This document shows positions 1 to 11,921 of a stretch of 64,000 bases of DNA, one piece after another. Within the stretch, counting starts at the first letter, position 1. The number at the start of each line of letters is the position of its first letter. Origin of the DNA: Aphelenchoides besseyi (lineage: Eukaryota; Nematoda; Chromadorea; Rhabditida; Aphelenchoididae); the NCBI GenBank assembly GCA_024699855.1, contig JAMPIQ010000001.1, forward strand, positions 5,270,001-5,334,000. Reading direction: 5' to 3'. The translations under genes and the position numbers were made by a program. The notes beneath the pieces are model-generated. The model had not been told where the DNA came from, ran no database searches, and saw only the letters and a list, made by a program, of their open reading frames with translations.

Positions 1-75
1 TTTATTCTTGTAATCTAACTACACAGCCAATTGATCCGCGAGATTGAAGACTACGAAAGAATCATTCCGTTGAAC

Positions 76-2120
76 CTAATGCCAACGAACGGGAAGAAGT
101 TGGTGACTCCAAAAGCCACGATTATTGGCCATCACAAGCACAGAATTGTTTGACCGTTCCTGAAATAAGAACTCGAGTTCAATACTGCAAGCCACGATCT
201 CACCCCATTGTCCGATTTGCACCGCCTCTAACGTGGTCTGACGATCATCGGTCGCGTAGTTGCCCAAAACCACCGAGATGTTGGCCAATTTACCAGCAAC
301 AGTGAGAGCCGAGTTCCAAACCAAATTCTGCACACGTTTGTTGTATCCGGCGAATTGGTTCTGAAAGAAAGAAAGAAAGTGAGTGAATGAATGATGGCAA
401 CTGACTCGGTAGGAAGAGGACCATGTAGCGACTGCTTCGTTCAACGAAGTGGTGAGAATCGTTGTGTTGGACGAACTAATCACAATCAAAGTGCTACGTT
501 TCGAGCAGACGCCTTGGACTGGAGTCGTAGTCGTGGTTACTTTGGTAGTCGTGGTTGTTGGCTTAGTGGTTGTGGTGGTAGGCTTTGTAGTCGTTGTAGT
601 TGGCTTAGTCGTTGTGGTGGTTGTTGTCTAAAAAAGGATTGATGAGAGGAGCAAAGCAACAAGAAATACCGTGGTTGTAGTTGTGGTAGTTGTGCTCGTC
701 GATGTGGTGATGTGAGTTTGCCATCCACAGTGCTCATACTGAACTCGAAATTAGTGATCGATTGCTGGAAACCTACGAAGTAGCCGGAAGCAATCAACTG
801 GTAGAAAGATCCCCACTCGGCCAACTCCAATCCGTACACGTATTCGACGAACCACTCTTCCAACAAGTACCATTGGAATGTCTGATTGATGAAGAACTCC
901 AGACGCACGTAGACATCGACTTCGACTTGGAAGAACTCGTAGCAGACTTGGTAGAACTGTTTGATGGATGAGCGAACGGAAGTCGAGTAGCTGGTGTTTT
1001 GGGAGGCCTCCAAGAGCACTTGCAACAGAACACAGTTGCTTACTGAGCCACCAATAACCACATCGACAGTCGTGATTTGTTCGAACTAAACGAGCGGTCG
1101 AGAGCAACTCGAACACAAAACTTACGACATAAGTGACTGAGATGAACTGCTCGAGACTTCCGAATCCAATGATCTCGATGCCGTAGAACTCGACTTGCCA
1201 CGATGAGTATTGGGCGAAGAAGGCCGAGAACTTGACGTTGATCAAGTAGTACTTGTCGAATTGGGAGTAGTAGGAGGATTGGATGATGACCGTGAGTTCT
1301 TGAATGAGGGTGATCACCGCGTTGTGTTGTTGCGAGTTTCCGCTGGTGTAGTTGAGGAGAGCGTCGAAGAGCGGGCACGAGCCTTCGGAATCGATCTCGA
1401 TCGTAACACCGATGTATTCGTATTGAACATTGACGACAACGGTGAAGAGATCGATGACATATCCCCATTGAGCGATCCACTGGTATTGCAAAGCGATTCT
1501 AATTTCTTCATATTGGACGAAAAGCGCCTTCAGAGCGTAGACACATTTGATGAACTTGACCTCGGCCGTGTACCATTCGACGGCAAAGATGGTCTTTTCA
1601 CAGTGTTCGACAAAGTTCAACCAAATGATTTGCAATTCGCCTTCGAAGAGGATGGTGAAGTTGTAGAAGAGTTCGATCAAAATGCAATGCGAGTGATATT
1701 CCTCGGCCGTCGAACCGGCAACGAATTGGGTGGTCGAGACCAATGGGAGGATGCTTGAGGCTGCTGGAGTCGATGAGGACTCGGCGTAGACCGACGATGA
1801 AGCTCCGGAAGCAGTACTTCCACTAACACAGACACATTCACCTGGGGTGGGAGTGTATCCCTCAGTGACGATCGAATAATCGCTGGTGGTCGGCACTTTG
1901 GGGACTGCGGTTGTTGCTGTGGTCGTAGGTTTGCTTTGCTTCGTTGATTTTGGTGGTTCTTCGCAGAGCGATTGACAGGTATTGGTCTCCTGATCGAACC
2001 AATCCTTCCAACTGGTGCAATCCGTAGCATCTGGAAACAACTGGATGCTTGTATTCGGACTATCAACTTACGGGTAGCAACAACGAAGAGCGCTAAAGCT
2101 AAGACGACCGACTTCATCAT
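76..2120 (-). CDS. Secreted Thr-rich uncharacterised protein
   Basis: Spliced minus-strand gene. It starts at the first of two adjacent ATGs (2120/2117) and opens with a signal peptide (MMKSVVLALALFVVAT). A 41-nt intron (about 2035-2075) leads into a short Cys-containing stretch (DCTSWKDWFD), a Ser/Thr/Pro linker, a roughly 250-residue domain rich in aromatic and acidic residues (about 1750-765), then runs of KPTTTTT (about 700-545) and a second C-terminal domain ending at the stop at 76. Further introns fit at about 1075-1119, 732-769, about 630-671 and about 361-405, all GT..AG and 38-45 nt; without them the frame breaks. The Thr tract looks like an O-glycosylated mucin-type spacer. I do not recognise either folded domain. 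The last intron and exon chain are consistent, so I trust the gene but not a function. Confidence 0.75.
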
Positions 2121-2191
2121 TGCGATTTGCGTAGACTGAACGTAAACCGAATGAAGTCGGATTGTATAAGAATTCCGAATTCGACTGCTTT

Positions 2192-2198
2192 TTTTATA
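2192..2198 (-). promoter_or_regulatory. TATA box of the Thr-rich secreted gene
   Basis: Minus-strand TATAAAA lies about 72 bp upstream of the ATG at 2120. A start about 30 bp downstream of it (near 2165) would leave a short leader. Positional inference only. Confidence 0.5.
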
Positions 2199-2204
2199 CT
2201 CCAA

Positions 2205-3290
2205 TGGCCATCAGAAATAAACGGGGCGGACTTTTGATCGACGGACGAGTTTTGAATAATCGGATTAAATTTTGACGGTAATCGATTGTGTAAAAGTCGA
2301 CACGTTTAATCTGCTTGTTTTCCGTTCTGACTTCTGATTTTGTGTTCGAACGTTACGTCTGAACGGAGTATGCAAACAACCTTCCGATTGACAGCAAACC
2401 GATTGGCCTATAGTACTGAAAACCAATAATTCTTCAAATCGGAAACCAACTCAATCGATTTGACGTTCATCTTGCGGTTAACCTCAAACCGGCAGTCAAT
2501 CGATTGAATTTGTCGTCGTAAGGACTAACTGAAATTCAAAGTCTTTGATCGCTTACATTGAGGTTTTTACGTATGGAACGGGTAGATCTGACTGCTCAAT
2601 ACTCAAACATTGATGTAATTGACTTCTTGCATTCAACCATCTTAAACACACGGAAGACGTTGCTATGCGAACTGAATGTGAGATCAGCTAACTGGTCAAA
2701 CAATCACGCGTATTCTTCAGCTGTTCGCTTATCAAAAACAAGTTGGCTTACTAAGTCAACAACCAACAGACTGCAGAAACAGCAACGGAAATCAATTTGA
2801 ACTGAAAACCTAACATGTTAATCGTCAATTAGATTATGAAAACGACAGACCTAAAATCTCGATGAAGATGCCTGGTATGACTTCTGAAGACGATCTTCTG
2901 TTGAAGACGTCTAAAACCAGCACGATATTTGCCTATTTAAATGAGAATAAGAAGACCGATGTAATGCCAAGATTTGTATAGCTAGAATTTAGAGTGCAGA
3001 AAATGAATGTCGCAGAGTCAATGACCGTTTGAAGTTGGTTTCAGTTTAAATGCAAAGGTACACGATTTAATAGACCGCGCTTTCCTCATTTTCAACCTGC
3101 TCTGAATATTACCATAGATTCTGATGCAATAAAGTTCCATCATAAAAATGGTCGGAATTCAATTAACCATACTCTTCCTTTTTTGTTGGCACACAAACAA
3201 TTAGTCTTCACCCCGAAGTCTATCGTCTGAACACCAACTCAGAAGCACATTTTTATTCCGCACAGAGTCACACAGAAAAAAGAATCACGA
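2205..3290. other. Intergenic stretch, no gene seen
   Basis: About 1.1 kb between two minus-strand genes. Reading frames are short and lack splice-linked continuations. Near the right end a minus-strand AATAAA (3252-3257) is a plausible poly(A) signal for the MSP-domain gene that stops at 3294. Confidence 0.5.
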
Positions 3291-3293
3291 GTT

Positions 3294-4235
3294 TCAAGCC
3301 TTCAACGGTAAAACAACGGCCGACGTTTGTTTCGAAGTCATCGAGTTGAAGACTGCTTTCGCACTTGCCGCCTCATCTCCCGTCTCAGCAACCAAGAAGA
3401 CCAATTTGTCAGGTTTCGCTTCTCCGTTTTGACGAAGAACATCAAAAGTCAACGAGTTTCCCGGTTCAATGAACCCAAAAACCGGCGACACACGGTACCT
3501 GCAACTCCACAATAATGATCGAACTGCTGCTTGGACTCACAAAACGTTGTCCGAGCATTTGACTTTGATCGCTTGACGGTGAGTGCCGGGATTGTGCAAC
3601 TGAACCTTTTGGAATCCGCCTTGTTTACTGAAATGCAATTCCCGTGGTTCGATGCGCAAGTCCTTTTGTTGGTAGTCTGCAATCCAGTGGTTACTCTTCC
3701 TACGACCATTCCACTCACTGGCATCGACCTCATCGAACGGATGCTCTTTGTCTGGTTGTTTTGCCTTTTGAGTTGCTTGCGAGACCTAAAAAGCGATTAA
3801 ACAGAAACACATAAACAGACCTTCTGCTTCACAGTTTCCTTTGCCGATTGCGCCTTTTCAGCAAGTGCATTCAACGGTTCTGCGACCTTCGACTGTCCAC
3901 GTGAAGAACGGCGCGAAGAACGACCAGACGACTTCTAAACCAACATCCTCTCTCCACCAGACTCTCGAACTCACTTTGGACTTGTTGGCATCCTTGGCAC
4001 TGCGTTTCACCGATTCGGTCTTCTCCTTGACCTTCTCCTTGCCGAGTTCGGCCGCATTCTTAACCGAGTCCTTGGCTTTCTTCGCTGAACGTTTGGCCGA
4101 CTTCTTCGCCGATTTTGCCGACTTGACACTGCGCTTCTTCACTTTACGACTCTTGCTGTCGCATTGCACCAAAATTCCAACAAAAGAACCGACCACGAGG
4201 ATCCAACCAAACAGAAGACCCACGATCTCAATCAT
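3294..4235 (-). CDS. MSP-domain protein with N-terminal membrane anchor
   Basis: The start ATG at 4235 opens with a hydrophobic anchor (MIEIVGLLFGWILVVGSFVG); an in-frame ATG at 4274 is an alternative. A Lys/Ser/Ala-rich segment follows, probably helical, then a C-terminal Major Sperm Protein fold: VQLHNPGTHRQAIKVKCSDN, YRVSPVFGFIEPG and KPDKLVFLVAE are hallmark MSP/VAP strands. Three introns of 35-45 nt are needed (about 3917-3956, 3786-3820, and 3498-3539). A fourth possible intron of 42 nt (about 3670-3711) is in frame and has no stop, so it can be either kept or removed. MSP proteins form fibres in nematode sperm, and the same fold in VAP proteins tethers ER membranes; the membrane anchor here suggests a tether-like rather than a soluble cytoskeletal role (inference). 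The gene is divergent from the REEP gene, with about 175 bp between starts. Confidence 0.85.
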
Positions 4236-4410
4236 CGGCCCAGAAAACAGACGACTTGACGGCTGAGAGAACACCGACAGAATGTACAGAAAATTGGAAT
4301 CTCTAGAGCAAAGTCATTTCGATTATGCAAATTCACGCGCAACTCAAACGCCAACCAATCAACCATTTTTGATTTGGCTGCCAATCCGGTTGTTCCCGTC
4401 AACTATAACA

Positions 4411-5020
<610 letters not shown>

Positions 5021-5039
5021 TTTTGGGAGCAAATAAACA

Positions 5040-5690
5040 GTTGAAATTTGTTCCTTGCATGCAAGCAATCCTCTTCCATTTAGAGCTGTTGAATGAAAAT
5101 CAAGAAGTTGGAGAGCTCGTTTGTTGTCTCAAGTGCCTTGTATTCCTAATAAGTTATTCGGCTGCTACAGTGATCGGGATTCGCAACTTAATATTGTTTT
5201 TGAATAGCAAAGACCGAAAACGATTGTTTTTTGTGATCGGGAATGGCGTTCTGTTTCATCGAAAGTTTGTTATTTGTTTCCATTTATTAGCGAGGTTGCT
5301 GTTTTCCCAACGATGAAATTGTTCGATTCAAGAGATGTTCTATTCTCGTTTGAGAGTTTAGTGGGTATGCAAACTAAGACATTGGGTCAGTTTCGATTCC
5401 AAGTTAACTTCTTAGCTTTGGATGTGCACTCACAGGCTCAGGTTGTGAGTATCGTTGAAGTCAATGACATTGCTGTTACTTTGAACTTATGTTGAGAATT
5501 GGCCTTTGACTCAAACAACAGGGCAACCGTCTTCTTCATTGACATTATTCGGAACTTTTAGTCAAGACAATTTCTTGCCTTTGATGATCTTGAATGATCG
5601 CCTTTTCCTTCTCCGCTTTACTTTTCGTTTCTTTTGACTATCAGTTGCTATCTCTTTTTTGTTGATTCGTTTCTTCTCTTCAGGAATCAA
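5040..5690. other. Intergenic/5' leader region
   Basis: No coding exon recognised. Just before the next ATG (5693) sits a strong 3' splice acceptor (pyrimidine run plus TCTTCAG at about 5677-5683) without an obvious nearby donor. It could receive a 5'UTR intron or, in a nematode, a trans-spliced leader. Confidence 0.4.
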
Positions 5691-5692
5691 CG

Positions 5693-7016
5693 ATGAGTCT
5701 TCGAAGTTCGCCGGTCATTTCGCCCGTCTCGTTGGAGGCCATTCTCTACAACGAGTTGTTCGGCGACGAAAACATCTCTTCGCCTGTCAAGCAACCACAG
5801 ACTCTCAACGTCAACTCGTCTGTTCGCTACGGCCATCGCGACTACTCGGAGATCGAACAGCGAGTTGTTCCGGCATTCACGTTCGGAGGCGAGGGCCAAG
5901 AAGACGGAAAGCTTTCTCGACCGTGGGGAATTGCTTGCGACAAACGTGGTCGAATTCTAGTTGCCGATCGCTCAAACAATCGAATCCAAGTGGGTTGACA
6001 GCTTGTTGCTTCATCGACATTCTGTTTCAGATCTTCACTCCGGAAGGACAATTCATCAGCAAGTTTGGAACCTTCGGAACTGGTCCCGGACAAATGAACA
6101 GACCGGCGGGAATAGCAACCAATTCACTAGTAAGGCCACTGCTCATTCCAACACATATCCACTTTCAGAATCAAATAATCGTTGCTGACAAAGACAACCA
6201 TCGAATCCAGGTCTTCGACGAGTTTGGTCGCTTCATTTTTATGTTCGGCAGTTGTGGACGAGCACCCGGTCAGTTTAACTATCCGTGGGGTGTGGCTTGT
6301 AATGCTAAAAACGAGATCGCCATTTCGGATACTCGCAACCACCGCATTCAAATCTTCTCAATCTACGGTTACTTTCTTCGCAAATGTACATTTGATTCTA
6401 CCTTCACCGGCAAGACTCTCTTCTCACCACGCGGTCTCGTCTTTCTGCCCGACGGATTTCTGGTGGTTACGTGAGTCGCGTCTGTTTAACCTCCTTTCAC
6501 CGCTGCTTTGCAGCGACTTCAACGGACATCGTGTTGCTGTTGTCGACATGAACCGAGACGTCACCGATGTCATATTGTATGGAGGCGAAGGCATGTCTCC
6601 CGGCTGCTTTTGTCGACCACAAGGAGTAGCTTTGGATAATGCCGGCAATATTTTGGTCTGTGACTCTCGTTGCAACAGGGTTCAAGTGAGTTTTGGGTTT
6701 CCAGCAAACCACCTGGTTTGTGTTTTAGGTTTTCGGTTGTTACCAAATGCGCGTTCTGTCGATTCTCGGCCTGGACCAACCGTACAAGATGAAGCCGATG
6801 ATTACTAGTGCATCGGAATGTGAGTTTGCTCTCGGAATAAGCGACTATCCGAACCGCTTAGCATTCAACTCGTCGGGCTCAGAATCCAACTCGACTGCGC
6901 CGTTGACTCCCGCAACCGCCGGCTTCTCGATGGATCGTCCGTCTGACATTTGTGTGGGACACGATGGTCGAATTTACGTGGTCGATTTCGGAAACAACTG
7001 CGTACATGTCTTCTAA
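5693..7016 (+). CDS. NHL-repeat propeller protein, LIN-41/TRIM71-like
   Basis: Five exons: 5693-5989, 6031-6129, 6169-6470, 6514-6685, 6729-7016. The product is about 385 residues: a 60-residue leader, then six NHL blades. Diagnostic blade phrases are [95 protein letters not shown] and a final [20 protein letters not shown]. The blades follow the LIN-41/TRIM71 order closely. In that family the NHL propeller binds RNA hairpins and represses target mRNAs. RING, B-box, coiled coil and filamin parts are absent, and no exon encoding them was found in the 650 bp upstream. Poly(A) signal AATAAA at 7109-7114. Confidence 0.9.
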
Positions 7017-7374
7017 TGGTTGATCTAATCTTCTTCTTATCGAGTTTGCTTATAATCGTCAATTCTAAGTCTTCTATCGTTCCTATATTTAATTGCGGTA
7101 ATGCGTTTAATAAACAGAGTTACTGTCAAAAGAAGAGCGACGGATAGATGACTTCAATAAGACTGTAGAGTTGTCGATCCGAAGTCTACGGACGAATACC
7201 GAGTAGCTGCAATAGAAGTCCAATCTGATGAGACCAAATGAAGAGAACTGTTTAGCGTTGTTATCGCACCGAAAGCTTTCCGTTCTGTTGGTCGGCGAAA
7301 AGAAACGAGACGGAATTTTGGTGGAGAGAAGCGAAAGGGCCGATAAAAGCGCGTTCTTCGTCTCGTGTAGTGTC

Positions 7375-7473
7375 GTGCATTTGTCCGAGTGGTTAAGGAG
7401 ATGGACTGCTAGTTCGGCGAATTGGAGATATCCATTGGGTTCGCCCGCGCAGGTTCGAATCCTGCAGTGCACG
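7375..7473 (+). tRNA. tRNA-Ser(GCT) with intron
   Basis: Acceptor strands GTGCATT and AGTGCAC pair, the T-arm is GCAGG TTCGAAT CCTGC, and the long variable arm is class II. The anticodon stem ATGGA/TCCAT encloses CT-GCT-A followed by about 18-19 extra bases, so an intron sits in the usual 37/38 position. A TTTTT run follows at about 7479. Confidence 0.92.
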
Positions 7474-7835
7474 TTAAACTTTTTGCCATCACTGGAAATG
7501 TTCTCTTTTCCATTCAATCAGCACAAATCGAGAAGACAAGACTTGGTTTTTGACGTAATATCTGTTAATTTTGTCTTGAATCAAAAGAACAAGTTTTGGC
7601 TTTCTCATGCTTTTCAGATCAAACCCATTCTGCGGTCAGTAATTCTCCGGCTTCATTAGAACTGCTATGATCGTTGTGAGCACAGGAAGCCAATTCAGAC
7701 CGCATTCTGTCTACTTATTACGACTTTATTTTTCCGATCTTGATGGAAAGAAGACTTTCTAACAATTTTTATTATGTTTAAACTACAAAAACACGATCAC
7801 TAGATGATAAGTTTCATATGAACAGCTTTGAACTA

Positions 7836-8762
7836 TTATGGACACTCACACCATTCGATGAGATCAGTTGTGTCGATGGTGACCTAAAGCGAAAACTAGT
7901 AAGTTAATTGGAAGCTTGAAAAAACCGAATAGTCGCCAATTGGAATATCACGAATACGATAACAACCTGCGTTCTTATCGTTAGCATTATTACGCCAACA
8001 ATCCTTCTTATAGTCAATTGCAGACAGTAGAATCGGACAGGCATGTGTATTACACGGCGCTTTTTCCTGCAACTTTCACAGATTCATAGCAGTCGAACGA
8101 AAACTAACCACCAAGTTCTCCACATCCTCGGGACACGGAGCATCGCGAGCAAACCGACCACGTGCATAGACGATGGTGCTCGGAATGACCTTGCGTATAC
8201 GCCAATTCGTAGTTCCGTTGGACGTGCAAGTTGCAGGACAACTGGACCACGATCCAAATTCGTACAAACATGGTTTGTCCATGCGAAGCCGAGAAGCTGC
8301 CTGAAAGTCGGGAATAAATTCTGCTCCAGCCACTTACTTGAATTCCATTGACAACCGCCAAAACAGCAATCACCACCAAGGCCAACAAGAGCATCACATT
8401 GATAAGCAGAAAAATAAAGTTTGCCACCGCATACACTCGAACGCGTTTGTTTCGCATCAACGGCTGAACTCGACGATACCAAGTCAATGCACCGGTATGC
8501 GAATACTTCTGGCGCAAATCAACATCGTTGTCCGTGTAATCGGATAGCTAAAGCAATAGATCAGTAGAGCAGATGTTCCTACCTGTTCGGTATACTCTCC
8601 CTCTTCATCCGGTTTTGGAATGTCTTCTTCCGTCGGGCGTTCGATTGCTTCATTGGCGGGCAATCCGACAATGTTCGGAGTCTGAACGAGAGAAGCCGAA
8701 TCCGCAGTGGTCGTTTGTTGTCCAAGAGGCTGATTGGTAGTTGTTGTATTCTGAGTTGACAT
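7836..8762 (-). CDS. Single-pass membrane protein with thrombospondin type-1 repeat
   Basis: Five exons, transcribed right to left: 8583-8762, 8338-8547, 8109-8300, 7926-8066, 7836-7883; introns of 35-42 nt. An acidic, Thr-rich N-terminus with no signal peptide is followed by a basic segment and one membrane span (FIFLLINVMLLLALVVIAVL), so type II topology is likely. The extracellular part carries a TSP1 repeat: FGSWSSCPATC, WRIRKV, then after an intron CNTHACP, the standard closing Cys pair. Four more Cys follow (KDCW, AGCYRI, EWCECP). Without the 42-nt intron after DVENLV the frame stops early and the repeat would lack its last cysteines, which supports the splice. Likely a cell-surface adhesion or signalling protein. 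Confidence 0.82.
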
Positions 8763-9026
8763 CTGTTGAGTAGTCTATGAGGTGTTGAATTTCAAAGTGA
8801 CCGTTTAATTCTAATCCTTCAAATCAAATGAAATGCACCTCTGTTCTTAAGTCGACTACTCAATTGGCATTTCATTCCAGCAATCATCGTGTTCTAAGTG
8901 GTTGTTTATTGGATTGAATTCCTAAGATATGGTTCAGAACTCTTTTCTTGTTTAATCTAAATGTTTTTAATTGAAGAAAGTTCTTTTAGACTAATTTATT
9001 TTTGTGCAAAGTGAACAAATCAAAGT

Positions 9027-10000
9027 TTAACTATCTTGTTGTTCACTACTATTGGTCCCACTGAATCCTGACAACCAAATCGGAAAGGCCTCCGGTTTGC
9101 CAGTTTTCGGATGAGTAAACGAGTAGATCTTATGGTAATTCATGAGAGCGGACAACGTCGCAAATGTCAAACCATCTGCTCCAGTGACCACTTGCCAACT
9201 TTTCTGGGAGCTCGTCGATTGCGTACAAGTGACCAGAAACGTGTACACCTGAAAATCGAACTGATTACTCGCCTGACAACTCGACTCCTCGCTTTTTGAT
9301 CACTACTCATGTAAGCCAATGAGAGCGGCAACTTCAATGGAATGTCTGCACGATGTTTCGGCTTCTCGTAGTAGAGACGGAACTCGTTCGGACGCAAGAA
9401 CTTTTGGAGTGAACTTTTACGTTGAGCTCCGATGAACACCTCATCCAGGTTTGCGTCGTCCGCTGCCTTTGTGTGTAGATCGTCGGGATCGTAGGATTCC
9501 GGTTGCTGTTCCATTGAAATGTAGAGATCACGACGGCACATTTGACTGGCAGTCGCCGATGGAGACGGTAACTGATCGGGCGAAGAATCGTCTGGTTGGT
9601 TGCTCGCGAATTGCTGCGAACTCCCATATACCAACTCGCTACTGTTTGCGTGGGACTCAACCGAACTTTCAACAGCTGGAGTGGACGAGATATCGGATTG
9701 GTCCATTAGAATGCCCGTTCCAAACATCTCACGAGTTGACTCCTCCAAGAAGTCGTCACTGCTCTTCGATGAAGTGTTCGACAGGTTGTGAGAAGTGGAT
9801 GTTGGTTCCTGAATAGACTAACAACAACATTAATAGCCGTCAAATCCCGACTCACTTGAACCGACGAATGACCGCTGCGTGTGGAACGGTTGGAAAGTGG
9901 TTTGTATCCACGACTGAAACAAATGCATTGAACGGAAGCTAATAATCGAAACTCACATCTCACGGTCTTTGTAACGCGAATCTCCCACGTTGGAAGGCAT
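9027..10000 (-). CDS. Uncharacterised protein, weak SH2-like C-terminus
   Basis: Start ATG at 10000 (MPSNVGDSRYKDRE), introns at about 9914-9956 and 9819-9855, then a long Ser/Asp-rich acidic region and a C-terminal folded part ending at 9027. The last part (KVYTFLVTCTQ, WQVVTGADGL, FATLSALMNYHKIYSF) resembles the second half of an SH2 domain in strand order and the closing LxxLxxYH helix, but no FLVR-type arginine is apparent, so I do not assign the family. The last intron (about 9249-9292) is ambiguous. A GT..AG reading gives a 32-nt intron; a GC..AG reading gives a 44-nt intron, the usual size here. Both keep the frame and differ by four residues. Confidence 0.65.
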
Positions 10001-10004
10001 GACG

Positions 10005-10560
10005 AGAAGAACAAGTGTTGTGACCAGTCGCGTTTGAGTGGTTTTCACGAATGAACTTGTTTTCAGCAGAAATTAGCAATTTATTGTCTCTATGAAATGC
10101 GACCCACAGACTAACTTTCAGTAGATGCTCTTGAGAGTTGTGTTTAGTGGATTGTTCGAGAGCATTGAAACAGTGTGTTTCTTCTCAATCCATTTTGTGC
10201 TCATTAACAGAAGTAATGGAAATTGAGTGAAGAACCGAGATGTTGGCTGGCCAGAAACAACAAGTTCGATTGCGTCTTGTAGAGTGAGAACACTCGTGGG
10301 TACCCATCTATTTTAGTTTTAGATTTAGTTCTTGCGTCAGTAGTTTTAAGTCAACAACCCGTTTGTGAGGTCTGCAGACTTTCGTTCCGCATGCCGGGAC
10401 TTTGGATGGTGGAGATTGTCTGAGTTGTTTCATCTTGATCGATCAACTTCTTCTGCTGCAAGCAAACCCAACAGGAGCACAAACAGCAACGTCAATGGCG
10501 CTGTTTGGATGAATACACGACAGTCAAGATGTTTAGTTCGAATGAAAAGTAGAAATGTTC
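10005..10560. other. Intergenic, nothing recognised
   Basis: No splice-linked coding signal on either strand. At the right edge a minus-strand AATAAA (10568-10573) fits the 3' end of the next gene, which stops at 10598. Confidence 0.4.
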
Positions 10561-10597
10561 GTACGAGTTTATTTCTCATTTCATAGACACACGCAAC

Positions 10598-11037
10598 TCA
10601 TTGGGGACTGGACTTGCGTTGAGCTTTACGGAGCAGTTTCTTCTGGGCCGCTGCTGTTGCCGGATCTACTTGGTTTTGTTTGGCATTGCGTTTCGCCATG
10701 ATGCTGAAAAAAGTGGTCAACGACTGCTTCTTTCTTTCGCGCAACTCACTCTAACATGTCGTACTCTTCGTTGCCGTATTGTTGATTCATGTTGTACTCT
10801 TGAACGGGACGATTGGCGGCAGCAGTGGAACGCGACTCTTTGAGCTCGTTTTCGGTTGGATCACGGGCCGTGTGTGAGTCTTCAGAAGTGGTCGGTATCT
10901 CGGCAGTTTTCGCGTCTTCAGATGGAGTTGGATCACGTGCGGTGTTGGCGTCTTCGGGGACGGCGTTGTTGTTCGCTTGTTCGTCCTGAAACAGCAATCA
11001 ATCTTCGTTAATTGCAGCCAACTTTTTTGTTGCTCAT
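10598..11037 (-). CDS. Small hydrophilic protein with acidic ED/T repeats
   Basis: Three exons. Exon 1 is only five codons (MSNKK, 11023-11037), then a 37-nt intron; the main exon carries three copies of a PSEDAxTAxxPT-like unit; a 44-nt intron follows, then a basic tail (IMAKRNAKQNQ, KKLLRKAQRK) to the stop at 10598. Predicted length is about 115 residues. Nothing hydrophobic, so cytosolic or nuclear. I do not know the family. The charge split, acidic repeats then a Lys/Arg tail, suggests an intrinsically disordered protein. Confidence 0.6.
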
Positions 11038-11314
11038 AATGAGAAAACTTTCGACAGCTGAAGAGCAAAAGAAACTGAACGACCCTAAGAGAATGGTCGC
11101 CGCAAACTGAATTGAATTGTTCTTCTCACTCGAAGAAAGCTTGAATCACTAACATTGAATCCCGTTCATTTAAGTGTCTTTACTTGATCTGCAAGTTGAA
11201 ACATTGGTGAAGTGATCGTTTCCTTTTTCTAGTGAAAATGGGTGGGACGAACAGCCGCTGACACACGACTGGCGGGCGAAGAACAAAACTCCTCGTTCCA
11301 CTGCATCGCTGTGT

Positions 11315-11396
11315 GCAGTCATGCCCGAGTGGTCTAAGGGGATTGACTAGAAATCAATTGGTTTCGGCCGCGCAGGTTCGAATCCTGCTGACTGCG
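11315..11396 (+). tRNA. tRNA-Ser(AGA)
   Basis: Class II cloverleaf: acceptor GCAGTCA/TGACTGC, anticodon stem TTGA/TCAA around CT-AGA-AA, T-arm GCAGG TTCGAAT CCTGC, discriminator G. TTTTT follows 4 bp after the 3' end. Confidence 0.95.
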
Positions 11397-11399
11397 AAT

Positions 11400-11812
11400 A
11401 CTTTTTGGCTTCATAAGCATTCGTGTATAGCTCGATACAATGCTCGACATTAATGTTTTTTTCTAAATTTCCAAAAAGCTTTCAATCTTTTACTGTTAGG
11501 TTTCGCAGCATCACTTTAAGTAAGTCGAGAACACCACGTCTTGATCGAATCACAATCTCCAGCAGAACTGAGGTTTTTGTTGGGCAAAATCGATGGAACA
11601 TCAAATTGTTTGGCTGTTCATGAGTTGTAATTCTGTTTTCGGAGGCCCAGTAGTAGACATTTTGGTCGTGTATCTCAGTTGCTTCTGGTGTATGGAGTTG
11701 TCTGTTTTGGTTCGTGCAATCTGCTAATGCAAAAGCCAAAAGTATGAATGTTCAATATCGTTGGGGACGCTAAGAAGCACCAAAACATTTCAACAAAAAG
11801 CCAAAAAGTATT
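11400..11812. other. Spacer between inverted tRNA-Ser(AGA) genes
   Basis: About 415 bp with no supported gene. The edges repeat the tRNA 3' flank in inverted orientation (ACTTTTTGGCTT on both sides), which shows that the duplication of the tRNA included its terminator. Confidence 0.5.
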
Positions 11813-11894
11813 CGCAGTCAGCAGGATTCGAACCTGCGCGGCCGAAACCAATTGATTTCTAGTCAATCCCCTTAGACCACTCGGGCATGACTGC
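11813..11894 (-). tRNA. tRNA-Ser(AGA), inverted second copy
   Basis: Same sequence as the copy at 11315-11396 on the opposite strand, with the same TTTTT-containing 3' flank. The two genes point at each other, about 415 bp apart. Confidence 0.95.
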
Positions 11895-11921
11895 ACACGT
11901 CAACAGTCTACAGAAACGCCT

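Noticed and set aside
449..642. Plus-strand Val/Gly-rich frames
   Set aside because: Antisense shadow of the Thr-rich tract of the minus-strand gene.
9027..9248. Firm SH2 domain call
   Set aside because: Closing helix fits but the FLVR arginine is missing from the expected strand.
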